Shown here: positions 39,723 to 51,916 of the stretch, one piece after another
Position numbering within the stretch: the first letter of the stretch is position 1
Layout: every line of letters starts with the position of its first letter
Assembly: GCA_000733355.1 (NCBI GenBank)
Contig: JNVV01000031.1
Coordinates: 4,993 to 68,992 of the forward strand
DNA length: 64,000 nt
Reading direction: 5' to 3'
DNA from: Falciphora oryzae
Taxonomy: Eukaryota; Ascomycota; Sordariomycetes; Magnaporthales; Magnaporthaceae
Position numbers and translations under genes: made by a program
The notes under the pieces: generated by a model
What the model saw: only the letters and a program-made list of their open reading frames with translations
Database searches by the model: none
Told to the model about the DNA's origin: nothing

Positions 39723-41462
39723 ATGGCCGCCGTCATCAACGGCGTCCCGGTGGCGATCCCCCCGCCGCCCGGTTATGTCGTCGACTTTGACAACCCACAG
39801 CGGAACTCGGTCGGGGCAGCGTATGCCGTCGGCGGCATAGGCATGGCCCTTGCCCTCTTTTTCGTCTTCCAGAGGTTCTACGTCAAAATAGTCATCCGAA
39901 AAAAGGTTGGCCTCGACGATGGTACGTCGATCGCGCCCATCACGACTCGTCCCAAGTTTTAAGCTTCACGATGACAGTTGCGCTAACATGCTGGAGCAGG
40001 CCTCCTTATTGGTGCTTGGGTATGTATGCTTGTCCATGGCGTGTCAGTGCCGCTGCCTCGGAGAAAAAAAGAAAAGAAAGAGAAAATGGGAAGGACGAAA
40101 GAGCGGAGACGAGAGAATATACCTGGCCAACTTTGCGACTAACTTCGCTCTCCAACCCTTGACAGCTCGGCAGCATCGCCATCCAAGCCTTGGTATTTCG
40201 TAAGTGCTGGTCTTGAGCAACCATGCTACTTTGTAAGCGCTCTTGCTAACGATATACACTTTGGCTTCAATAGGTTCGTTCGCTATGGGGTATATGGGCG
40301 TCCATGGCTGGGAGATTCCATTTGATTTGTTCCAGCAGTTTGCCTACGTACGTTCGCAGAAACACATCACATACCGAATTGGTATTGTCGAAAGAGACGT
40401 AAAACGAGCCCGATGTACTAACTTTCGCGGGCGACCAGACCGGAGGCTACCTCAACTCCATCGTCTACCCGGTCCCGACGGTGCTGTCCAAGATGGTCAT
40501 CCTGCTCTTCCTGCTCGAGATCAACGCGGTCCAGAAGTGGTACCGGTGGTCCATCTACTTTACCATGTTCATCGTGGTCGGATCCGGGCTCGGTATCTTT
40601 TTCTCCTCCATCTTCACGTGCTGGCCCCTCGCCAAGAGCTACGACCTCGCGTTTCCCCCGAACGTGGGCTCGTGCATCAACAGGCCAGCCATGTACCAGG
40701 CCACCGCCGCCCTGGGCGTCATCACAGACGTCATGATCATCGCCATCCCTGTCCCCATGGTGTTGAGCCTGCAGATCTCGAGGAACAAGAAGATTGGCCT
40801 GCTGATCCTGTTCTCCATCGGCTCAGCGTACGTTACAATGCCGCCACGGCGACGGCGTGTGCCCCCTTTGCCGCTCTTCGTCATCAGAGACTAACTGCTA
40901 GCCGGCGCGCACAGGACCGTTATTACTTCCATTGTCCGCCTGTACCTTCTCATCAAGATTCTGGATGAGGTGGATCAGACCTGGGGAGGCGGCCCAGTCA
41001 CTGTTTGGATGTAAGTTTGTTCTTTGCTCTCACCTTCAGTCCTCTTTCGCTTGGCGGGCCCTCCATAGCGGTCTCGGATTCAACACAAGAGACTAACCAC
41101 CAACCTCTCCCCATCGTGACAGCCTCGTCGAAGCCAACCTCCTTATAATGTGCGCGTGTCTGTCGACGCTGCGTCACTTTTTTCGGGCCGTCGCGCCCGG
41201 GCTGCTCAGCAGCTCGCGAGGCAACTCCAAAGGCAAGAACCTCTCGGGCACTAACGGGTCCGAGCTGCAGACCATCGGCCAGATCCCGAGCAAAGGCCGC
41301 GTCAAGAAGCAGTTCCTCAAGCTCGACGGGCGCGCCGACATCGAGTCGCAGGCCTACGCCGGCCGCTCGTCGCTCGACACCAAGCGAAGCGACGAGGCCA
41401 GCGACAGGGGCATCGTGCAGACCACAACGACGCAGGTCACCTACACGCACCCGCGCCACTAA
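39723..41462 (+). CDS. Pth11-like integral membrane protein (rhodopsin-type fungal domain)
   Basis: Seven exons: 39723-39921, 40000-40019 (20 nt), 40166-40199 (34 nt), 40274-40347, 40439-40827, 40915-41010 and 41123-41462. They join in phase to 383 residues. Seven membrane helices are expected, among them AYAVGGIGMALALFFVFQRFYVKI (helix 1), GLLIGAW and LGSIAIQALVF spread over the small exons, TVLSKMVILLFLLEIN, WSIYFTMFIVVGSGLGIFFSSIFTCWPLAK, and TDVMIIAIPVPMVLSLQI. These match the fungal rhodopsin domain found in Pth11-like receptors: DD followed by a helix, WPLAK with a conserved Cys before it, INRPAMYQATAALGVITDVMI, and VEANLLIMCACLSTLRHFF at the last helix. No N-terminal CFEM domain is present. 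The C-terminal tail is Ser/Thr-rich. The ligand is unknown. Related proteins sense surface cues in plant pathogens. Confidence 0.9.
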
Positions 41463-43356
41463 GATGATGTTTCTTGCGAGGCTCGCCGCGGGCAGACACC
41501 GGGTCCGTCCTGGGGGAGGCGCTGTCGTTAGACAGACGCTCCCGCGTCATTTTGCTGTCCAATTGCAATCTCGATTCCCGTTCCACCGTTTCGACACCCG
41601 TGATACCCCGCCCTTTACGACAAAGTAGGATAGATAGGATTAATAAGAAAAAGTAAAGAAGAAGAAAAAACAACAGACACTGTTGCCAAGAAAAATGCCC
41701 GTGGTTTTACGTCTAGAAAGTTCGCTATTCTCCCTTGGCGACACCTGTGATAATGCCAACCGAAGCATACGTCGTTACCGTACGCGGCGTGGATAGCCTC
41801 ATGGGCCAGTAGCTGGTATTGATCACGCGTAGGCATGCGATGAAAAAAACTATATCAAAAGAATACACCCGCTTTATATCGTTATTTATAGTAATCGCCC
41901 CGCGGGTTAGCCATGTCGCCTTCGGTCACTTTGCTGCTTGATACCCTGCCCGCCACCCCTTCTCAAGGTTTGGAGATTCTGATAAATACAACCTCGTCCC
42001 CAACTCTTCGGTGGCCGTATTGGGTGTTGAACACCAACGGCATCATGTCGATCTTGCCTACTGCCAGCTTTGGGGTTTTCAATTGGCGCCGACCCAACTG
42101 GCTGGCACGGTCAAGACAGAGGACCCTGCTCCAGCCCGATCTTCCCCACACAAGCTGCTAATCTGGCGCCGTAACAGCTCGCATGGTCCCCCGCCACCTA
42201 CGACGGGCGTTTACGCAAATGTGCACGCCACACCAGACCCGGCCGCCGTCCCGCGCATCTTCCACGATCTGATGTCCTTCGTCCCGGCGGTCGCCTCGCC
42301 TTCTTCGAACATGGCCATTCGCGGCCGGTCTCAGGCGGCCCAGATTACAAACCTGTCGTCAATTTCCTGACGCCTCTTTGTGTACCGCGGCCATAATCCC
42401 CTACTTGCTCGTTGTGCTGCCTACCGTAGGCTCGAGTGTTCGATACTTGGTCAACACGGCAGCCGGTGCAACCTCCCTAGGTTGATCACAGCCACCAAGC
42501 CCGCGGCCGTCGGTGAGCCGGCCAAAAACACGGGCAGTGAATCGATGGTGTCCCGGTGGACAAAAGGTATCGATCGAGTTTCCATTTTCCACATCGTGCT
42601 AGCCTCAGTGGCTGTGACGATGGCAGTGAAGTCATAGAACAAAGTACTCTACTTTGTGTGGGCCCCCATCCAATCACCCGCACCCCGCCAGCCATTTCTG
42701 CCGTTCGAGTCTAAGCCTCTGACGCTAGGCAGCCTGCCCGGAGACCCAAGGCGTGTTCGGTGGGCAGAACGGGCAAGCTGCCCAGCCAGAGCCTTTCCTA
42801 CCCTTCCACTAAGGGCACGACTCCCCAATCAGGGCCTCCCGCGTCCCTCGGGGGTACTCGTGGCTTCTTCCGAGTCGTCGTTCTAGGACTGGAACCGTTG
42901 GCAGCCCCCCAGTCCTGAAGCTTGCACATTATCAAACGACACTCGGGCACCAGCCTCCGCCCTGCAGCGTTGGCCTACATATTTTAGCGTTTGGCTTTTT
43001 CTGTGCTTCCGGGGCGGTACACGGCACATTACATACCTACCTACCTATCCAAGATGACTCTTTACCTCGATTGGGATCGAGAGTCCTTCTGCCGCTTCGT
43101 TTCGGTCCTGGCTGGTGCCGTGTCCTGCACATTGCTTCCTTATGCCTACCTCGGGCTACCAAAGATATCTGCTGCCATTTGCCGTACCCCTCACCTCAGG
43201 AGTCTAGAACACATAACTCCAGTCTCCTGTTTCGTGACGATATCTGTTTACCTAAGCCTGAGTCTACGTCTCTTATACTTTCGGTCTATTTATTGCTCAC
43301 TCCTTGTCATCATCACCGAGGTGGCCTCCTTGTTACTGGCAGATGCCTACCCCACG
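41463..43356. other. Intergenic between the Pth11-like and RBR ligase genes
   Basis: About 1.9 kb. It holds the Pth11-like 3' flank and the RBR gene promoter. A CCTACCTACCTATCC motif lies at 43037-43050. An in-frame open extension runs upstream of the RBR ATG from about 42991 but has no ATG until 43054 and no protein-like composition there. No gene is supported. Confidence 0.55.
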
Positions 43357-45538
43357 ATGGCGGACACTACCGTCCAAATTACTCATACTAGTGCCGCTGC
43401 GGCACTCATGAATGCCGTCGATCCTATTCCTAAAAGACCAACCACGCCCGAGAGCCCCGTTACTAAGAAGGACACAGTTGAGGCCGACCAGGCCCTACCA
43501 GAGACGGGTGGCCCCTCGGGCGTGACAGGCAGCAAGGCCGAGTTTGGTGACGATTTTGTCGAAGGCTGGTTCAGACACGAGCCGCCCGATGCCTTTTCCA
43601 ATCTGCTCGACGACGTCTGCGATGAGGTGAGGACTGTGGTCCAGGGGTCCGCTGAGAACGTCCGGCGTCGGGTATCTCAGGAACGACAGGACGAGGCGGC
43701 GGGAACACAGAATACCCAGCAGCAGACCGAAGCCGCAGCATCAGCGACTTCACACCCATCCTCGACTTCGGATCGAGAACCGAGAGCTTCAGAGTCACGG
43801 ACAGTCACGTGGGAACCCGATCCTTCAACAGAGAGGCTCGTCGAGACCGATGCTGCTAAAACACCCTCAGATGAGGCACATGCCCGCCAGGAGAGGCCCC
43901 TCGGCCGTGGGCTCATGGGCATATTCCAAGGAATGCATGGCAAACAAGGGATATCTTCCCTGCTGCCCTGTCTGACCTTCAAGGGGAAGACACCCGCGAC
44001 AACAATGTACGGACATTCTCAAGCCCTTGGTCCTGGTATCAGTTACCATATCGATTCGGGATCTTGCTTCTCTCCTCTTGCACCGCACAGAACTAACAAG
44101 CAAGAAACACCCAGAGAATGCATCGCGTGCCTGGACGACTTCCCACCAAAGAAAACGGTAAAAACGACCTGCCACAGCTACTGCCGACCGTGCTTCGAGC
44201 AGCTCATCGAGACGGCGCTGGGCACAGAGGCGCAGTGGCCGCCCCGGTGCTGCCTGACGGAGGTACCCCTGTCCGCCATCACAGGCGGCCTGCCGCGCAG
44301 CCTGCGCAACCGCTACCTCGACAAGGCCGCCGAGCACAGGGTGCCCGCCGACGAGCGTCTGTACTGCCCGCACCCGGACTGCGGCGTCTTCGTAGGGCAG
44401 CACCGCAGCTCCTTCTTCCGGCCCGGGAGGAGCAACGGCGGCAGCAGCACCATCACCGCCAGCAAGACAACATCCTGCCGCCGCGGCCACCGCATCTGCA
44501 TCCCCTGCGGCCAGCCCAGCCACCGGGACGACGGGCCCAGCTGCCGGCGCGACCCGGACCGGCGCCTGGCCGACACGCTGGCCGACGAGGAGGGGTGGCG
44601 GCGCTGCTTCAAGTGCGACGTGCTGGTCGAGCACGCCGACGCGTGCCACCACATGACGTGCCGGTGCGGCGCGCAGTTCTGCTTCGTGTGCGGGCTCAAG
44701 TGGCGCACCTGCGACTGCACCTCGGACATGCTGCGCCAGATCAAGGACGCGGCCAGGGACCGCCGCGAGGAGCGCGCCCGGCGCGAGCGTGACGACCGCC
44801 ACGCCGCCAGGAAGCGCAAGGAGGAGGCCGGCGTCGCCAAGGCCCAGGCCTGGATCCTGCGGCAGCACGCCGCCCGCGAGGCCGCCCAGGCCGCCGTGGC
44901 CGAGGCCGAGGCCCGCTTCGTGCGCGTCGACGCCCAGCTCGACCGCGTCAACTGGCAGCAGCGCGGCGAGATGGAGCGCCTCCAGGCCGCGCGCGAGCAC
45001 GCGCTGCGCGACGAGGCCCGCGTGATGCACGACAGGCTGCAGGCCGCGCACGACGCGGACCTGGCGGCGCTGGACGCGCGCGCGGGGCGCGACGACGACG
45101 CCGAGGCGCGGCGCGAGCTGGNNNNNNNNNNNNNNNNNNNNNNNNNNNNNNNNNNNNNNNNNGGACGGCTACCGGGCGCTGCTGCAGCCGCTGTGGGCCG
45201 GGCGCGCGGACCGCGAGGAGCGCGTCGCCGAAGCCATGGCCGCGTACATGCGCCACAACGACGCCGCCATGCTCGGCTGGCGCGCGGCCCGCGAGAAGGA
45301 GGCCGCCAGGGTCCGCCGCCGCCGCGACGAGGACCGCGAGATCAAGCTGGAGCTGCAGGCGCGCGAGATGCGGCGGCTCGACGGCGGCTTCGCCGCGCGC
45401 GAGGCCGAGCTGCTGATGCGGCACCGGGCCGAAAGGTGCTGGGCCAAGGCGCTGCTCGAGGAGCGCCGCAACGTGTTCCGTCAGCTCAAAAGGCGGGAGA
45501 TCGAGCGCGTGAGCCAAGTGGCTGACGAGCCTTCATAG
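43357..45538 (+). CDS. RBR-type E3 ubiquitin ligase, interrupted by an assembly gap
   Basis: The coding sequence starts at MADTTVQITHTS (43357) and ends at the TAG at 45536-45538. The 41-base N gap (45122-45162) leaves the two sides in different frames, so the gap length is wrong or arbitrary. Downstream the frame is DGYRALLQPLW to QVADEPS. RING1 begins at Cys255 (CIACLDDF, TCHSYCRPCF, PPRCC). The IBR has YCPHPDCG, SCRRGHRICIPCGQPSH and C. RING2 is CFKCDVLVEHADACHHMTCRCGAQFCFVC, with Cys430 in the ADACHHM motif at the position of the thioester cysteine of HHARI and parkin. The long C-terminus is a charged coiled coil rich in Arg, Ala and Glu. About 150 N-terminal residues are disordered. Such IBR proteins are abundant in filamentous fungi and their substrates are unknown. 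Confidence 0.9.
45122..45162. other. Assembly gap (41 N)
   Basis: Unsequenced bases in a very GC-rich, repeat-like coding stretch of the RBR ligase C-terminal coiled coil. The reading frame differs on the two sides, so the true gap length differs from 41 by a number not divisible by three. Confidence 0.98.
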
Positions 45539-46054
45539 GAATACTTTCTGAAAACAGACAACCACTCTTCATGACGATCCTCCCTTATGGCCTCGCCTCC
45601 CGGTTCCTTTCTGATATACAAGCTTGTCCAAATCGAATACGCCAAAAACTCCGCCTTTGCAGATAATCAAGGCCAACCTCCTCTCTCGCTGTGTAAGCAA
45701 ATCGTGAACTTCTTTTTAACATTTTGTATAAACAAAACCCTACGTGATTCCGTAACGGTGTTTCCCTCCTCCCCGTTCTAGTCGACGCACACCACCCCCG
45801 CCCCAGTATTACCGGGTTCCCTTTCGTTTCTTCCAACCCGGCAGTTCGATCGGCGGCGGACAAAACAACCATGTCTCCTCTTTGATCTCCTTGGAGATCC
45901 GCGCCAATGCTACCCAACAATCTAGGTGCAGGCAATTTCCGGGCTAGCTCAGAGATCTCCTCAGGCATTGATCCGCAGAAAGAGACGGCCACCAACAAGT
46001 GGGTTTGTTTGTCTTGCCCGCCATCACACCTCCACGAGCATCCGCAGGGACGCT
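45539..46054. other. Convergent 3' flanks of the RBR ligase and ERV29 genes
   Basis: About 515 bp. It contains both 3' untranslated regions, AT-rich near 45680-45760. No gene is supported. Confidence 0.6.
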
Positions 46055-47331
<1,277 letters not shown>

Positions 47332-49444
47332 TGTGTCGGTTTTTGGGGGTTGTTTATAGTTATTCGGGGCTCGAGGCCGTTTGTCCTCCTCTTTGTTTTG
47401 CTCGACTGGTTCTCGGGTTTCACCAGGTCGAGGACAGGGCGGATGTCACGGGAAGGGGGCTCGCAGTCGCCAGCTGTGTCGCGGCCAGCGAGGGAGAATG
47501 AAATGCGGTCGGGGCGTGTAGCCTGTCGCAGGTGGCGGGTTGCCGGCAAGAAAATAAGTTCGGGTGGGAGGGGAAAAAAAAGGAAATGGGGGCTGAACTG
47601 AAAGAAAAGGAAAAGGGAGAAAAAAAGTCACCCGAGGACGAAGTGGTTATTTGAGAAAAGAGAAGGAATTGATTCGATGGAGAAGAAAAGGTGAAGTCGC
47701 AGGGGAAAAAAGGGACGCTGGTTTGGCGATGGCAGCTTAGATAAAACAACTGTGTCCTCTTTGCTGGGAGCGAAGCTCGGCTCGTGGAGTAGGTCTCAAA
47801 GTAAGCGCGCCGCCCGCCGTCTGCACTGTGGTGGGGACCTCGGTGCTCTGGTTGTATTTTGGCATGTCTGCTGGGGGTGTGGTGCCTGCGGCAGTGTCCG
47901 CAGCAGAGAAAGGTACATGGCGTGGCTGAAAAGGGGACCTGCATCTAGGTGCGGCGCTTGCAGGGCCTGCGGGTACCCCGCAGGCTGGAGGTACTTGTGC
48001 TGAGGCTTGGGTGCGGGCAGGGATGGGCTTCTCGAACGGATGGGCCGCCGCCCCCATCGAACAGACGTGAGGGACGCTCGCGGAATGGGGAAAGCCGTTT
48101 CAAACCCAGCGCCCAAAGAGGGTCGAATTTGCAATTTCTTCGTCTCCTGGCCGAAACGCATCGAGGAGGGACGTCGACGCACCATCACGACTCGCCCGAC
48201 GAGGGCCCCATGGTCGCGCTGGCGAGGGGAGCTGTGCAGCAGCAGCGCGCAACCGCGTTCTGGATACGTGGTCACATTGGGCAATATGCAACCTTCCGCA
48301 CCCGCATTTTTCGACACCATTTACGGCCATGCTCCGTCTTGACATACAAGGTCGTCGCCAGGGGAAAAGTCTAACTGGAATCGTCGGCCCAGCCAGCGTG
48401 CACGGTCTCCTGGCTGGCCCTGGCCGATCGCGCGGGGTTCATCAAGGGAGAAGAAGCTCAGTCGGGTCGGCTTGTGAGCGGCAACCGTTGAACCGAACGG
48501 GGCCACCACGCGTGACACGACTCTTTCAACGCTCGCTCGCACGGCGCGAAACGTGCGGCGGCATGGAATCCAGGGCGAGCTGTCCTGTTTGGGACGAAAT
48601 GATCTCGATAATCAAATCGGTCAACGTCTGTTTTGCTGTGCCGCAGCAGCCCGCCTCTCCGTCCTCCCGTCATCTAATCTGACACTGCGCGCTGCTTCTC
48701 GCTCTTTTCAGTTATGTAAGTGTCAGCGACGCTTTTTGAGGCTCAACGCGGGCAGTGCAAGCATCTGGCGTCCCAAAAAAGCGTGCCAGCCCACCCGCGC
48801 CCACCCCTGCTGGGATCAGACCTGAAAATAGCCCGCCTATGAGACGACGCCCACGGGCCCGGGGCGGCTCAGTTAGCTCACCTCTTGGCCCTTCTGCAAG
48901 TGCATGACAGCATGCACTACGGAGGATGCATCGATGGCGCCAACGACTGTAGCTGCTTGGGTGCTGACTTGGGATAGTAATTACGTCTTACCCGACCGCT
49001 GCGATGGCTCTTGGCCCAGGCAACGGCCAATCGATGAGGCGTGCATTCTTGATTTGCCTTTTTTTTTTTTTTTCGTGTGCCTCCGGCCTCGATTTGTTTG
49101 CATGTTCGGAACCCGCCGAGCGATTTCTCGAGTCTTGCTTTCTCTCGGCCTTGGACGATCCCGGCAGATCCCACACTTGTGCAAGAAATCGCCGAGGGTG
49201 GTGGACTGCCGTTTCTTGTTCCTGATTTTGCTGTTCCTATTCCCACCAGCGCTCCACTGCCTGGCATGTATGGGCACAAACTGCCCCAAATAGGCAATTC
49301 GGCTTATTTTAAGCATCATCTATCTAGAAGTCTATTCAAACTAGTAAAAACCCGCTAATTTTTATCCAGGTTTGGGACAAAATATGTACAAGAACAAGAA
49401 ACACATTTCCACGCCATCGCACATCGTAGCCGACGATAATTAAC
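47332..49444. other. Long intergenic region between ERV29 and the cupredoxin gene
   Basis: About 2.1 kb. Next to ERV29 the plus strand is purine-rich (47560-47720, runs of G and A), that is, pyrimidine-rich in the ERV29 sense direction, as expected for its promoter. A run of 15 T is at 49059-49073. I looked for a tRNA around 48830-48900 and for coding signal on both strands and found none. Confidence 0.6.
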
Positions 49445-51024
49445 CTATGGCCTCGGCCCAGGCGTGAACCCCCTATCGGCGTTGGACGAGAACGAGAACT
49501 GCCGCGACTGCTGGTACGCCTGGAACGCTGGACTCCTGGGCGCCGCGGAGAGTTCCACCGGCACAGGAGGAGGCGGGAGCTCGTAAGCGCCATGCACGCC
49601 GGGCCTCGGAGCCCAGTGCGGCGGCGCTGACCTAATGCTGCCATGGTGCGGCATGTACTGCTGCTGCTGTTGCGGACCGTGCCCAGGGACCGATTGGTAC
49701 GTCGGGAACGAGCCCGGGCTGAAAGGCGGCGTTCTGCTCCCCGAGTGCGGCGGCGGCGGCGGCGGCACCACGTTCTGGTAGTGGTGCGCGTGGTACGGAT
49801 GGTGCGCATGGTCGGGCGCCGCAACTCCCGCCGCGCGGTACGGGTCGTGCGCGACCACCGCCGCCGAGTACGGGGAGACGGCCGTCGCGAACGGCGAGTG
49901 GCCGGGGCTCGAGAACGGGCCGGCGTGCTGCGGCTGCTGCTGCTTGACGTCGAGCGGGGCGGCGTTGGCCGAGAGCGGGGTGCTGCCCTCGCCGAAGCGC
50001 GGCGTCGGCGGGTTGGTGCCTGCCGTGGCACCGTCCTTCTTCGACCACGGCAGCCCGCGCCTGCTCCTCCTCCCGCACATGAACAGCAGCGCGCCGGCCA
50101 GCGCGAGGGCTGCAGCCCCGCCGATGGCGATGCCCGCGATCTGCCCGGGCCCCAGCGCGGATGCCTGAGGCTGGCCCGCCGCACCGGCTGCGGGCGGCGT
50201 CGTCGGGCGCGCCGTCTCGCTGGGCCAGGAGTCGCCGGGGGTGAGCTGGAGGCTGGCCTTTTTGACGGCTTCCTCTTGCTTCTCCAACGTCTGGGTCGAG
50301 TTCTGTATACGCAGGGTTGATTAGCGGCTGCTCCAACCAACAAGGGGAAGTGGCAGGGTCGAAAAGAAAACCCACAGGGTTGATGACGCCAATCATCTGA
50401 TGGTCTACGCATGACCCCGGGGCCGGGCAGTAAAAGAATATCGGCTGCGTGTCGTTTATCTTGACCGAGAAGGTAGGCAGGTTGTTCGACACCACATGCG
50501 GGGTCTGGATCTTGCTGAAGAAGCCGATGTGGTTGACGCCGGTGAGCTCGTAGGGGATGCATGGGAACTCGAAGTCGGAGCGCGCTACTGCGTGCCCGCC
50601 GGGGTAGAAGCGAAAGACTGGGTGCGCGGATGTTAGGATCAGCATGAGTCAAACAAGATGGGGAGAAACATAAAGGAGGATAACCTACGGACGGTATCGC
50701 CCTTCTCCGCCTTTATGTTGTTTGGTTGAAACTTGAAGCCGTCCTAGTGTCGGCCATGCTTTGGTTAGCCCCTGACCACTGCCAGGCCACAACAAATATC
50801 TGTTCCCGAGTGGGGAGTGTTCGTACAGCACCGACGGCGACAGTGTGCGTAGCCGCCGCAGCAGACGATGTCGATGTTGATGTTGGAGATCTAGTAGTCG
50901 TTCTCGTCCGCGTCGAGGTTGGTGATGTTGTTTGGCTCCTGGTCGATGATCCGGTGGATGTTGTCTGGGCCTCGACCCCGATTGCGAGAAGGCAAGTGCT
51001 GGCGAGCAGACGCGGGAGAAGCAT
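49445..51024 (-). CDS. Secreted or surface cupredoxin-domain protein with one membrane segment
   Basis: Four exons on the minus strand: 50827-51024, 50689-50743, 50376-50617 and 49445-50302 (450 residues). A signal peptide (MLLPRLLASTCLLAIGVEAQ) is followed by a Ser/Thr/Arg-rich stalk. The cupredoxin fold is HTVAVGADGFKFQPNNIKAEKGDTVLFRFYPGGHAV, then SDFEFPC, GFFSK, and FSVKINDTQPIFFYCPAPGSCVDHQMIGVINP. Candidate copper ligands are His in GGHAV, Cys in FYC and His in VDHQM. A membrane helix (IAGIAIGGAAALALAGALLFM) and a basic stop (CGRRSRRG) come next. The cytosolic tail is rich in Pro, His, Tyr and Gln (PYHAHHYQN, PPPPPP). Fungi have many such cupredoxins, some GPI-anchored and some membrane-anchored like this one. 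Function is unknown, perhaps cell-wall copper or redox chemistry. Confidence 0.88.
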
Positions 51025-51916
51025 CGTGATGCGGCTGATCCCAAATGCTGACTTTCACGGATGAAGGATTAACTGGCGGAGCAAGACGCCAGTCTGTGCG
51101 GAAAATCCGATGTCAAGGAGCATTTCCAGCAAGCAGAAGCACTTCCGGACCGACATCGCGGGAAGCTAGGGGCACTCAAGACAACATATAGCACCCATCA
51201 ACAAGAGCACAATCGCTGCGGCGCACGCACTCACACTTACACACCCACAACGACTTTGTCGTCCTCCAGCCTACTTGCGATCCATCGTGTGAGGATTGTA
51301 CCCCCCGCAAGTCCGGAGCAAATTAAGAGCTGACGCACGGCAAAATAGAAGCAATCCGTGTAGGCGGTCTTGGTAATAACGTGAGCCCTCGCCCCTTTGG
51401 GACGCCTCGCCCAATCCCGCCTCTCGCTCGTACGGCACTAACAATTGGCACCTCCCCCTCGAACCCGATCTTCCCGCACAAAATTCCCAGTTCCAGCATG
51501 GTTCAGGGGTCTTTGTGTTGCGGATTACATTTTTAGCAGCACCGATCGAGGCTGCGGCTGCGCGGCGTAGCAGTGTTTGGGACGTGTTGGCCGCAGGACC
51601 TTGCATCGTGTGGTGCTGCCAACCAACGATGGCAAGGCTCCGGAACATCAATGTTTGGTAGTGTGAGTGGTAGAAGCACGCAGGCGCTTCCTGAACAGAT
51701 TTCTTGCAGCGTCAGCAGCGTTTGAGAATTGAGATTGTGCGTGCGCGTGTGTATATTTTCGAATTAAATGCATGCCGTATTCAGGCAACGCTCAAGTCTG
51801 AGGGAAAATCGTAAAAAAGGAACAAAGACAAGAGATTCCAAGCATCTGGACTGCTGACGGCCAGCCCTTCCGCCCCACCGACCTGCTTATCTGCAGCCAT
51901 CTCCCCCTCCGGCCGC
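51025..51916. other. Intergenic between the cupredoxin promoter and the ALG6 3' end
   Basis: About 890 bp containing the cupredoxin upstream region and the ALG6 3' untranslated region. No gene is supported. Confidence 0.6.

Noticed and set aside
36639..41462. A secondary-metabolite cluster around the BBE-type oxidase and Pth11-like receptor
   Set aside because: No polyketide, peptide or terpene synthase, P450 or transporter lies nearby, and the flanking genes are housekeeping.
48830..48900. A GGCTCAGTTAGCTCACCTC segment reminiscent of a tRNA D-arm
   Set aside because: No T-arm GTTCRAATCC, acceptor pairing or anticodon arm can be found around it on either strand.
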